Source of the DNA: Actinomycetes bacterium
Lineage (GTDB): Bacteria > Actinomycetota > Actinomycetes > Actinomycetales > Demequinaceae
Assembly: GCA_023411615.1 (NCBI GenBank)
Contig: JAEYOR010000050.1
Coordinates: 1 to 32,082, forward strand
Direction: 5' to 3'
Length of the DNA: 32,082 nucleotides
Every line of letters starts with the position of its first letter. Position 1 is the first letter of the stretch. Of the stretch, positions 7,535 to 14,247 are shown piece after piece. Both the position numbers and the translations under genes were made by a program. The notes under the pieces are model-generated. The model saw only the letters and a list, made by a program, of their open reading frames with translations. It did not search any database and had not been told where the DNA came from.

Positions 7535-10447
7535 CTAGCCTTCGAGGTTCCTCGCCAGCAGTTGCGCGAGGTGGATGCCCTGTACGCCCGCCAGGTCGGA
7601 GGCTTGGGTGCGGCAGCTAACCCCGTCTGCCAGGTAGAACGTCTGCTCGGGCGTGCCCGCACCAGCGAGGCCAGCCTCTCGCAACGCGGGTAGCAGGGAG
7701 TTTTCGGCAACCTGGACCGAGACGTCGTAATGACCGCGCTCATAGCCCCAGTTGCCCGCAAGGCCGCAGCAACCTGCTGCCTCCGTCACGGTGACCCCCG
7801 CGCGCGCCAGCACGTCACGATCTGCGGTGTAACCCATGACGGAGTACTGGTGGCAGTGCGGCTGTACCACCGCGGTCACGCCGTCGAGGCGGGGCACCTG
7901 CCAGCCATCACGCGGCTTCACAGGTGCCCGGCCCGTGAGGACCTCCGCGAGCGTAAAGGTGTTGGCAGCCACCGCATGTGCGCGCGGGTCCGCCGGCAGC
8001 AGTTCGGTGAGGTCACCACGCAATACTGCCGTGCAGGAGGGCTCCACGCCGATGATCGGGAAGCCATTGACAGCAAAGGGGCCGAGCACGTCAAGCAAAT
8101 GGCTGAGGCGCTTCTTCGCGGCGTCGAGCTGCCCCGTCGAAATCCACGTGACACCACAGCAGGCATCGCCCGCCGTCACGAGAACGCGCATGCCCGCGTC
8201 CTCTAGGACCCGCACGATCGCCGCTGGGACATCGGGGCTCAAACCATCGGTAAATGAATCTGCCCACAGCACCACGGTGTTGGTCCGGATATCTGCTGAG
8301 CCCTCGCTGCCCACCACGCCATCGGCCGACGCTGGCATCGGGTGGGAGGCGACGGTCGCCGTGCGACGGAACGGCTTGGAAGCAAAGCGCGGCAAGCCGC
8401 GACGCGGATCGAGTCCAGCCAGCGGGAACACGATCTTGCGTATCCACTTGACGCCGAGCACACCATTGGCGAGCCACGGCACCCACGTGATGAGCTTCAT
8501 CCAGCGCGGCAACCAGCCAATCGAGTAATGCGGCATCGGGCGCAGTGAACGACGGTAGGTCTGGTGGAGCACCTCGGACTTGTAGGCCGCCATGTCAACA
8601 CCACTCGGGCAATCCGCTGAACACGCCTTGCAGCTGAGGCACAGGTCAAGGCTCTCGCGCACCTCGGGCGCCGTGAGGCCACCGATGAGGCGGCCATTGA
8701 TCGCGTCTTGCAGCACGCGCGCACGCCCGCGCGTCACGTCCTTCTCATCGCCGGTGGCCTGATAGCTCGGGCACATGAAACCAGTGCCCGTGCCGATCGC
8801 GTCGGCGCGACACTTGCCCACGCCGGTGCAACGGTGAACGGCCTCGGTGAGGTCGCCGTGGTCATGGCTGAAGGCATGGCCGACGCTCGGGCTGCGAGGG
8901 GCGCTTGGGCGGCGCAGGTCCACATCAAGAGGAGCGGGATCCACCATGACGCCGGGGTTCATCACCCCGTTGGGGTCAAACAGCGCCTTCACCTGGCGGA
9001 ACAACTCGATTGCCTCGGGGCTGTACATCGCGGGCAGCAACTCGGAGCGAGCCCTCCCGTCGCCGTGCTCGCCGCTGAGAGAGCCGCCATGGCTCGCGAC
9101 GAGGGCCGCAGCGTCCTCCATGAAGGCGCGGAGCGGGCGGCCGTCTTCCTGCAATGGGATGTCGAGGCGCACGTGAATGCAGCCATCGCCAAAGTGTCCA
9201 AACGGTTGGCCTGTGACGCCGTGACGTTCCATCAGCGCATCAAAATCGCGCAAGTACGCACCGAGCCGCTCCGGCGGCACAGCCGCGTCCTCCCAACCGG
9301 GCCAGCACTCCGCTCCATCCTCGGACCGGCCCGCAAGCCCGGCTCCATCCGCACGGATCGCCCAGAGCTTCGCCGCTTCCACAGCGTCAGGCACCACTCG
9401 GTACACAGACGTGCCAGCATCGGCCGCGAGCGCCGCCATCGTCTCTTCCGCCTCGGCGGGCGTTGCCCCACCCACTTCGACAAAGAGCCAGCCACCGCCC
9501 TCGGGCAACTCAGGCACTGCTTCCGCGCCCTTCGCGCCGCGCACTCTCTCGACGAGCCGCGCATCAAGGCCCTCAACCGCCTGCGGCTTGTGTGCGAGCA
9601 TCGGCATGACAGCGTCGGCCGCGGCCGCCATATCGGGATACGCGAACACCGCCGTGAGGCGGACAGGAGGCACGTCAACAAGGGCAATCTTCGCCTCAAG
9701 CACCGTGACAAGGGTGCCTTCAGTGCCCACAAGGAACTTCGCGAGGTCTGCGCCGTTTTCTGGCAGCAAGTGTTCGAGGCTGTAGCCGCTCACCTGACGG
9801 CCGAAGCGACCGAACTCGGTGCGGATGAGAGCAAGGTTCCCCTGGACGAGCTCGGCCAAGCCCGGCACCACGCTGAGGTCGCCGCGCGTGGCGGTGAAGC
9901 GTCGGCCGAGTCCGTCAACCACGTCGAGCTCAATGACGTTGTCGCTCGTCTTGCCAAAGGCCACCGCGTGGGGGCCGCAGGCATTGTTGCCGATGAGTCC
10001 GCCAAAGGTGGCGCGGGTGGACGTCGATGGGTCCGGCCCAAAACGCAGCGAGTGTGGCGCGACATCGCCTTGTAGCGTCGACAGGACGAGGCCGGGCTGA
10101 ACGCGCGCTGTTTGGGCGGCAACGTCGACGTCGAGAATCGCATTCATGTGGCGCGAGGTGTCGAGGACGATGCCGGTGCCAATTGAGTTGCCCGCCACCG
10201 ACGTACCCCCACCGCGCATCGTCAGCGGGACACCAAGGCGCCGGGACACCTCATGTGCCGCGAGCACGTCCTCCACATGACGAGGAAAGACAACTACCTG
10301 GGGAACCACGCGGTAATTCGACGCGTCGGAGGAATACTCGGCTCGGCGTCGGGCCGAGGTGTCAACCTCACCCTCGAGCGCACGCTCAAGCTCAACAGCA
10401 AGCGCGTGGGCGGGGGCCTCGGTGTCGCGGTCGGGTGCCATTGTCAC
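7535..10447 (-). CDS. FAD-linked oxidase fused to a [4Fe-4S] heterodisulfide-type domain (D-lactate/glycolate-type dehydrogenase)
   Basis: A protein of about 970 residues that probably oxidises a 2-hydroxy acid (D-lactate or similar) and passes electrons to the respiratory chain at the membrane. In order it has an FAD-binding PCMH domain at about 35-270 (MRGGGTSVAGNSIGTGIVLD), an FAD-oxidase C-terminal domain at about 280-520 with HFGDGCIHVRLD and SGEHGDGRARSELLP, a first Cys cluster near 540-560, a classical CLSCKACSADCP cluster near 602-612, and two CCG-type cysteine blocks (GDACCGVTW near 762, AAGCCGLAGNWGYERGHYD near 892). It thus merges GlcD-like and GlcF-like parts. GTG 10447 has GGGAG about nine bases upstream; ATG 10441 is equally possible. 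It stands alone and convergent with the xylanase. The exact substrate cannot be read from the sequence. Confidence 0.88.
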   Translation of the reverse strand: MTMAPDRDTEAPAHALAVELERALEGEVDTSARRRAEYSSDASNYRVVPQVVVFPRHVEDVLAAHEVSRRLGVPLTMRGGGTSVAGNSIGTGIVLDTSRHMNAILDVDVAAQTARVQPGLVLSTLQGDVAPHSLRFGPDPSTSTRATFGGLIGNNACGPHAVAFGKTSDNVIELDVVDGLGRRFTATRGDLSVVPGLAELVQGNLALIRTEFGRFGRQVSGYSLEHLLPENGADLAKFLVGTEGTLVTVLEAKIALVDVPPVRLTAVFAYPDMAAAADAVMPMLAHKPQAVEGLDARLVERVRGAKGAEAVPELPEGGGWLFVEVGGATPAEAEETMAALAADAGTSVYRVVPDAVEAAKLWAIRADGAGLAGRSEDGAECWPGWEDAAVPPERLGAYLRDFDALMERHGVTGQPFGHFGDGCIHVRLDIPLQEDGRPLRAFMEDAAALVASHGGSLSGEHGDGRARSELLPAMYSPEAIELFRQVKALFDPNGVMNPGVMVDPAPLDVDLRRPSAPRSPSVGHAFSHDHGDLTEAVHRCTGVGKCRADAIGTGTGFMCPSYQATGDEKDVTRGRARVLQDAINGRLIGGLTAPEVRESLDLCLSCKACSADCPSGVDMAAYKSEVLHQTYRRSLRPMPHYSIGWLPRWMKLITWVPWLANGVLGVKWIRKIVFPLAGLDPRRGLPRFASKPFRRTATVASHPMPASADGVVGSEGSADIRTNTVVLWADSFTDGLSPDVPAAIVRVLEDAGMRVLVTAGDACCGVTWISTGQLDAAKKRLSHLLDVLGPFAVNGFPIIGVEPSCTAVLRGDLTELLPADPRAHAVAANTFTLAEVLTGRAPVKPRDGWQVPRLDGVTAVVQPHCHQYSVMGYTADRDVLARAGVTVTEAAGCCGLAGNWGYERGHYDVSVQVAENSLLPALREAGLAGAGTPEQTFYLADGVSCRTQASDLAGVQGIHLAQLLARNLEG

Positions 10448-10552
10448 GCGCGCATTCTCCCACGCCCTCAGCGCGGGCATGGGGCGTTGGTCCCGCGGAC
10501 CACGTGGACCGCAGCGCCCCCACGGCGGCATGTGGTGCAGCCACCGTGCTCG

Positions 10553-11071
10553 TTACGGCGAGGCCGGAGACACCGTGAGGGTCAACATGAACTCGTCGCC
10601 AGAACCCGTCGCGATGTCACCGATCGCGACGTTCCACTCGCTGCTCGAAAAGCTCCACGTGCGCATCTCACCGAAGTCCGCTGCCGACGTCTCTTCCCAG
10701 CCGCCGAACTTCACCACATACGCGTCGATTGCACCGCGATCCGAGCCGCGGTAAGAGAGAGTGAAGCCACCGGACACCGCGATTGACGTCTGGAGGTCAA
10801 GTCCCTCGGGCAGTGGGACGTCGCCCGGGAAGTCCGCCGGCACAGAGGCGCCCGAGCCATCGAGTCCCAAGTCGACACTCGCGTCCTCACCCAAGTCGGA
10901 CTCAATGGCTCGCTCAATGGCGTTCTCAGCAATATTCTCTGCCGCCTCTTCCGCGGCCTTGTCGACAGCGGAGTCAACCGCATCTTCCACAAGACTGGCG
11001 CAGCCAGTGAGAACAAGTGCCGATGCGAGCGTAAGTCCAGCGATCGACGAAGCAACACGAATGGGGGACAT
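10553..11071 (-). CDS. Small lipoprotein of unknown function
   Basis: A 172-residue putative lipoprotein. The signal peptide ends with the lipobox LTGC (Cys24), so the mature protein is probably anchored outside the membrane. Residues 25-60 form an Ala/Glu-rich amphipathic helix with acidic face, then a short Gly/Ser-rich acidic linker. The C-terminal domain of about 95 residues starts at the DFPGDVPLPEG block and appears beta-rich. I recognise no catalytic motif. ATG 11071 is favoured over an upstream extension because AGGAG lies six bases before it and the signal peptide starts there. It lies 95 bases downstream of the CueP-like gene on the same strand, separated by a 10-bp inverted repeat, so co-transcription is possible but uncertain. 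Confidence 0.75.
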   Translation of the reverse strand: MSPIRVASSIAGLTLASALVLTGCASLVEDAVDSAVDKAAEEAAENIAENAIERAIESDLGEDASVDLGLDGSGASVPADFPGDVPLPEGLDLQTSIAVSGGFTLSYRGSDRGAIDAYVVKFGGWEETSAADFGEMRTWSFSSSEWNVAIGDIATGSGDEFMLTLTVSPASP

Positions 11072-11097
11072 GTCTTCTCCTGCAACCAGCGGGGCGT

Positions 11098-11158
11098 GCC
11101 CCCGCACAACAGGCACCGTAGCAGGGAATTCATCTCCGCGGTACCCGTGTGCGGGGGC
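11098..11158. repeat. 10-bp inverted repeat upstream of the lipoprotein gene
   Basis: GCCCCCGCAC (11098-11107) and GTGCGGGGGC (11149-11158) are perfect inverted copies 41 bases apart, filling most of the gap between the CueP-like gene and the lipoprotein gene. The loop is too long for a typical terminator. It could be a regulator site pair or a long stem. Confidence 0.4.
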
Positions 11159-11166
11159 TGCCACAC

Positions 11167-11826
11167 TCACGTCAACTGCATGGTGGTGACGCATGTAGCG
11201 TCGTCTGCGTTTCGGGTGGACAGAGTGGCGGTCGCGACGCGGCCGTCCGCCTCAATCTCAACCACCGCATCGATTCCCTTTGGTAACCACAGACCAACGA
11301 AGCCATTATCAAAGGTGGTGCGAACCTCATCGATGAGGACGTCCCCGGTGTCTGCATCGGTCGCCAGGACGTGAACGGACTCTCCACTCATCTCGCCCTT
11401 GCATGTAGTGAGCGAGTGGAAGTAGCAGTCGTGTGTTGACGACACGTACGGCGCCACAGAGACGTAGAACGCATCCTCCGGCATCGGCAGGGCACCTTCC
11501 TCTCCTGCGGCACCCTTCACCACAAGTTCGTTGGGGCGAATCGACAACATGAGGTCACTCGGACGGTCCGCGACCGCGAGCGCATCCATGGTGTCGACAA
11601 CTTCGCGAGCGGTGAGACCCTCGAGGCTGTGCTCCGCGAGGAGGTCGTTCGCAATGGCGACCGCTTCTGATGACACGGGCTGAGCGGATGACTGGGCTGA
11701 TGAGACTGCGCTGTTATCAGGTGCCGCTTGAGGCGAACCGGCTGAGCAAGCGGTGAGCACGAGTGCAGCCGACGCTGCGACCGCAGCAATGATGACGCGG
11801 GTTGAGTGGACATACGTGATGGACAT
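11167..11826 (-). CDS. cueP: CueP-like periplasmic copper-binding lipoprotein
   Basis: A 219-residue protein with a signal peptide and lipobox LTAC (Cys27), so it is probably a membrane-anchored extracytoplasmic protein. The core matches CueP as I remember it: SVAPYVSSTHDCYFHSLTTCKGE, with cysteines at about 134 and 142, and a C-terminal TCVTTMQL with Cys212. In Salmonella CueP these three cysteines bind copper and the protein supplies or buffers copper in the periplasm. A low-complexity Ser/Ala/Gln linker (30-55) joins the anchor to the domain. ATG 11826 has AAGGAA about six bases upstream; an upstream in-frame ATG gives only a short basic extension. The DUF6153-like gene lies upstream on the same strand. 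No copper-sensor gene is visible nearby. Confidence 0.82.
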   Translation of the reverse strand: MSITYVHSTRVIIAAVAASAALVLTACSAGSPQAAPDNSAVSSAQSSAQPVSSEAVAIANDLLAEHSLEGLTAREVVDTMDALAVADRPSDLMLSIRPNELVVKGAAGEEGALPMPEDAFYVSVAPYVSSTHDCYFHSLTTCKGEMSGESVHVLATDADTGDVLIDEVRTTFDNGFVGLWLPKGIDAVVEIEADGRVATATLSTRNADDATCVTTMQLT

Positions 11827-11900
11827 GAGAGTTCCTTGCATCGGATTGATGGCGCCGCGCGGGGGCGGCAAGGTGAGCAGCCGCGTGTGAGCGGCGCGAA

Positions 11901-11917
11901 GCATCGCGGAGCGATGC
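11901..11917 (-). other. Perfect hairpin between the DUF6153-like gene and cueP
   Basis: GCATCGC-GGA-GCGATGC (7-bp stem, 3-base loop) lies about 50 bases after the stop of the DUF6153-like gene and upstream of cueP. No T-run follows. It may be an attenuator or RNA-stability element within a copper operon. Confidence 0.35.
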
Positions 11918-11965
11918 GATGGGCAGGGGCGTGAGATCGCTACGGCCGAGAGGCGGGCGATCCGA

Positions 11966-12370
11966 TCACGTCCGGCTCACGCTCAATGCATGGAGGCTTG
12001 GAGCTCGGCTGAGTACAGGCAGCACGATGCGCGCGACGGCTTCGCGGTGAGGAGTTCGCTGGGCCGACGCTGGGGCACGGGGCGCGCCGATGCGGCTCGC
12101 GAGGGCCACGGCCATGACGATGACACACGCCGCCCAGACTCCCTCCGGGTGCTCGGCACAGGTCTCGCATGTGGGCACGGGTTGGTGCAGGTCGTGGCCA
12201 GGTGCCTCAGCGACGACGCCGTGCGACGGCTGGGCGCTGACCACCGCTGTCACGGGGGAATGGCTCGCCGTGAGGCACATGAGCGCGAGGGTGAGGCTGC
12301 CCACGATGAGCGCGACAAGATGCGCCCTGCGCACAGGGCGCTGTTGCGTGACTCGCCGTGCCGTTGTCAT
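11966..12370 (-). CDS. DUF6153-like small membrane protein, probably copper-associated
   Basis: A 134-residue protein with a basic N-terminus, a hydrophobic segment at about 17-35, a His-containing extracytoplasmic loop (50-62), a C-x2-C pair at 68 and 71, and a second hydrophobic segment at about 79-92 containing Cys82. The tail is basic and low in hydrophobicity. This layout (TM, His/Cys loop, TM) is that of actinobacterial DUF6153 proteins, which I recall near copper genes; the assignment is by layout, not by search. The cysteines and histidines suggest metal binding. ATG 12370 follows an in-frame GTG directly; the longer frame upstream to 12487 would run into the tRNA terminator and is rejected. 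The adjacent cueP supports a copper role. The upstream gap 12371-12463 holds a GTCGGC/GCCGAC hairpin (12441-12457) but no convincing promoter. Confidence 0.6.
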   Translation of the reverse strand: MTTARRVTQQRPVRRAHLVALIVGSLTLALMCLTASHSPVTAVVSAQPSHGVVAEAPGHDLHQPVPTCETCAEHPEGVWAACVIVMAVALASRIGAPRAPASAQRTPHREAVARIVLPVLSRAPSLHALSVSRT

Positions 12371-12463
12371 CACGCACCACCGTACGCGTGATCCGCCGCC
12401 GCAGGTGGCGACGAAGTACCCATACCGACCCAGCGACGGCGTCGGCCGTTCGCCGACACGAGA

Positions 12464-12497
12464 ACGGCCCCGGCGACGTGATGTCAACCGGGGCCGT
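12464..12497 (-). terminator. Intrinsic-type terminator downstream of tRNA-Thr
   Basis: ACGGCCCCGG (12464-12473) and CCGGGGCCGT (12488-12497) form a perfect 10-bp stem around a 14-base loop, beginning about eight bases after the tRNA 3' end. The minus-strand tail is TTCTCGT, so U-content is modest. It would also shield the DUF6153-like gene from read-through. Confidence 0.6.
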
Positions 12498-12504
12498 TTG
12501 TCTG

Positions 12505-12577
12505 AGCCGCCTAAGGGAATCGAACCCTTGACCTATTCATTACGAGTGAATCGCTCTGCCGACTGAGCTAAGGCGGC
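12505..12577 (-). tRNA. tRNA-Thr, anticodon CGU
   Basis: The minus strand folds as a full cloverleaf. The acceptor stem GCCGCCT pairs with AGGCGGC and is followed by U as discriminator. The D-arm contains GCTCAGTCGGCAGAGC. The anticodon stem ATTCA/TGAAT encloses loop CTCGTAA, giving anticodon CGT that reads ACG. The T-arm is AAGGG-TTCGATT-CCCTT. CCA is not encoded. The promoter and terminator are both visible. A tRNA-Thr downstream of holB and an S33 hydrolase is a gene order I recall from several actinobacteria. Confidence 0.96.
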
Positions 12578-12601
12578 GTGCGCCTGCTGGCGCGGTGCAC
12601 C

Positions 12602-12629
12602 AGTGTACCGGTATCAGCGCGTGGTCAAA
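12602..12629 (-). promoter_or_regulatory. Promoter of tRNA-Thr
   Basis: On the minus strand TTTGAC/TTGACC (12623-12629) and TACACT (12602-12607) are 15-16 bases apart, and the tRNA begins 24 bases after the -10 box. The -35 box overlaps the T-tract of the preceding terminator. Confidence 0.45.
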
Positions 12630-12649
12630 AAAACGGCAGAAAGGTGCCG
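12627..12649 (-). terminator. Rho-independent terminator after the S33 hydrolase
   Basis: CGGCA (minus strand, 12649-12645), loop CCTTTC, TGCCG (12638-12634), then seven consecutive T (12633-12627). It begins nine bases after the stop codon of the hydrolase. This is the clearest intrinsic terminator in the window. Confidence 0.85.
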
Positions 12650-12657
12650 CGTCGCCA

Positions 12658-14199
12658 TCAGCAACGCGTGCCGTCAGCGGGCAGCGTGCCGTCCACCAAG
12701 TAGGCGTCGACCGCGTCGATCACGCATTGATTCGAGCGGCCATAAGCCGTGTGGCCGTCGCCCTCGTAAGTGAGCAATGTGGCACCAAGGTACTCACTCA
12801 GCGACTCTGCCCACGAGTACGGCGTCGCGGGATCGTAGATGGTGCCCACAACGAGCATGGGCGCCGCGTTCTTGGCATTGTCGAGGCTCGTCACCACCTG
12901 ATGGGCCTCGTACGGCCACCCCTCGCAGCTGCCCGCTCCGGAGAACCACCAGCCAAAGGTCGGCGAGACCGCCTCAACGTCACGCGAGAAGTCGCGCTGC
13001 TTGGCGATGTCCCACTCCTCCTCATCCGGCGGCGCATCGAGGCAGCTGACGGCGGTGAAGGCGGGCATCGAGTTGCCTTCGTACTCACCGGTTTCCGAGT
13101 TCCGGTCGAGATAGAAATCGGCGAGGATGCCGAAGATGCCGGCGGTGTCGTAATTGACGACCTCCTCGAGTGCCTGAAGCAAGTACGGCCATGACTCCTC
13201 GGCATAGAGCGTGACGACGATGCCGTACACCATCGTGTTGCCGTTGACCATCTGGGCTCCCGCCGAGGCGTAGGGCGTCTCGAGGGCGTTGAGGGCGATC
13301 TGGCCGATCTGGGCGCGCGCATTGTCCACAGGCCCATTGAGGGGGCAGTTCGATTGCTCAAGGCACCATGTGAGGAAGTTGGTCAGCGCGGTCTCGAAGC
13401 CCTGTGCCTGCTGGAGAGACTGATCTTCACTTGGAAGCAAGAAGTCCACGGCGCCGTCGAGCACCACGCGGCCCACGTTCTCTGGGTAGATCTCCGCATA
13501 CGTCGCGCCCAACTGGGTGCCGTACGAGAAGCCGAGGAAGTGAAGGGCATCGTCGCCGAGCACATAACGGATCACGTCCATGTCGCGCGCGGCGGAGACG
13601 GTATCGACATTCTCGAACAACGGACCGGTGAGTTCACGGCAGTTCTCCGCAAACGCGATGTTGCGGTCGCGCAGAAGGTTGAGATCGGCTTGGGACTCGA
13701 CCTGGAAGTCCCGCACGTAAAAGGCATCGAGAGCGCGAGCGTCGCCGCAGTTCACGGGGTTGGATGCACCCACACCACGCGGGTCAAAACCGATGACGTC
13801 GTAAGCGTCCAACAGGCGCTGGCCAGCGGTGTCGGGGAAATACTCAAGAAGGTCAAGGCCCGAGCCACCGGGACCGCCCGGGTTGATGAGCAGTGAGCCG
13901 ACGCGCTCCCCCGGGTTGTTTGCTGGACGCTTTGACACGGCGATGGCGATCGTTGGACCGTCTGGATCCGTCCAATCAAGTGGGACATCGATCGAGGCAC
14001 AATCGAAATCGCCGCAATTGGTCCATGTGACAACCTGCCCGTACACCGCCGGGAGCCCATCCGGAACCGGCCGGCCACCCTGCGCTTGCGTCGGCTCGGC
14101 CGAGGTCGACGTCTCCGTCTCCTCATCGTTTTGGAGCAGCGAACAAGCGCTGAGCATCAAAGTGGTGGCGGCCAAAAGGGCAAGGAGCGGTCGCTTCAT
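12658..14199 (-). CDS. S33-family alpha/beta-hydrolase lipoprotein (tripeptidyl-aminopeptidase-like)
   Basis: A 513-residue exported hydrolase. The signal peptide ends in lipobox LSAC (Cys19), followed by a Glu/Thr/Ser-rich linker to about residue 45. The alpha/beta-hydrolase core has the oxyanion block NPGGPGGSG (106-114), FDPRGVGAS (138-146), the nucleophile Ser225 in GFSYGTQ, a probable Asp456 in YDPATPY and His483 in GDGHTAYG. The C-terminal third matches the TAP-like C-terminal domain. Relatives are the Streptomyces SlpD/SlpE/Tap peptidases, which remove N-terminal tripeptides, though many homologues are uncharacterised. Several paired cysteines fit an oxidising extracytoplasmic location. 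It follows the permease gene by 48 bases and ends at a strong terminator, so it may be the last gene of the ABC operon transcript. No clear ribosome site precedes ATG 14199. Confidence 0.88.
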   Translation of the reverse strand: MKRPLLALLAATTLMLSACSLLQNDEETETSTSAEPTQAQGGRPVPDGLPAVYGQVVTWTNCGDFDCASIDVPLDWTDPDGPTIAIAVSKRPANNPGERVGSLLINPGGPGGSGLDLLEYFPDTAGQRLLDAYDVIGFDPRGVGASNPVNCGDARALDAFYVRDFQVESQADLNLLRDRNIAFAENCRELTGPLFENVDTVSAARDMDVIRYVLGDDALHFLGFSYGTQLGATYAEIYPENVGRVVLDGAVDFLLPSEDQSLQQAQGFETALTNFLTWCLEQSNCPLNGPVDNARAQIGQIALNALETPYASAGAQMVNGNTMVYGIVVTLYAEESWPYLLQALEEVVNYDTAGIFGILADFYLDRNSETGEYEGNSMPAFTAVSCLDAPPDEEEWDIAKQRDFSRDVEAVSPTFGWWFSGAGSCEGWPYEAHQVVTSLDNAKNAAPMLVVGTIYDPATPYSWAESLSEYLGATLLTYEGDGHTAYGRSNQCVIDAVDAYLVDGTLPADGTRC

Positions 14200-14247
14200 G
14201 GGGACGAGCCTACGGGTAGAAAGCAGACAAAACGCGCCAAGCGACGT

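Noticed and set aside
8708..10075. Plus-strand open frame of about 455 codons
   Set aside because: Antisense to the FAD/iron-sulfur dehydrogenase; a high-GC shadow frame with Arg/His-rich, non-protein-like composition.
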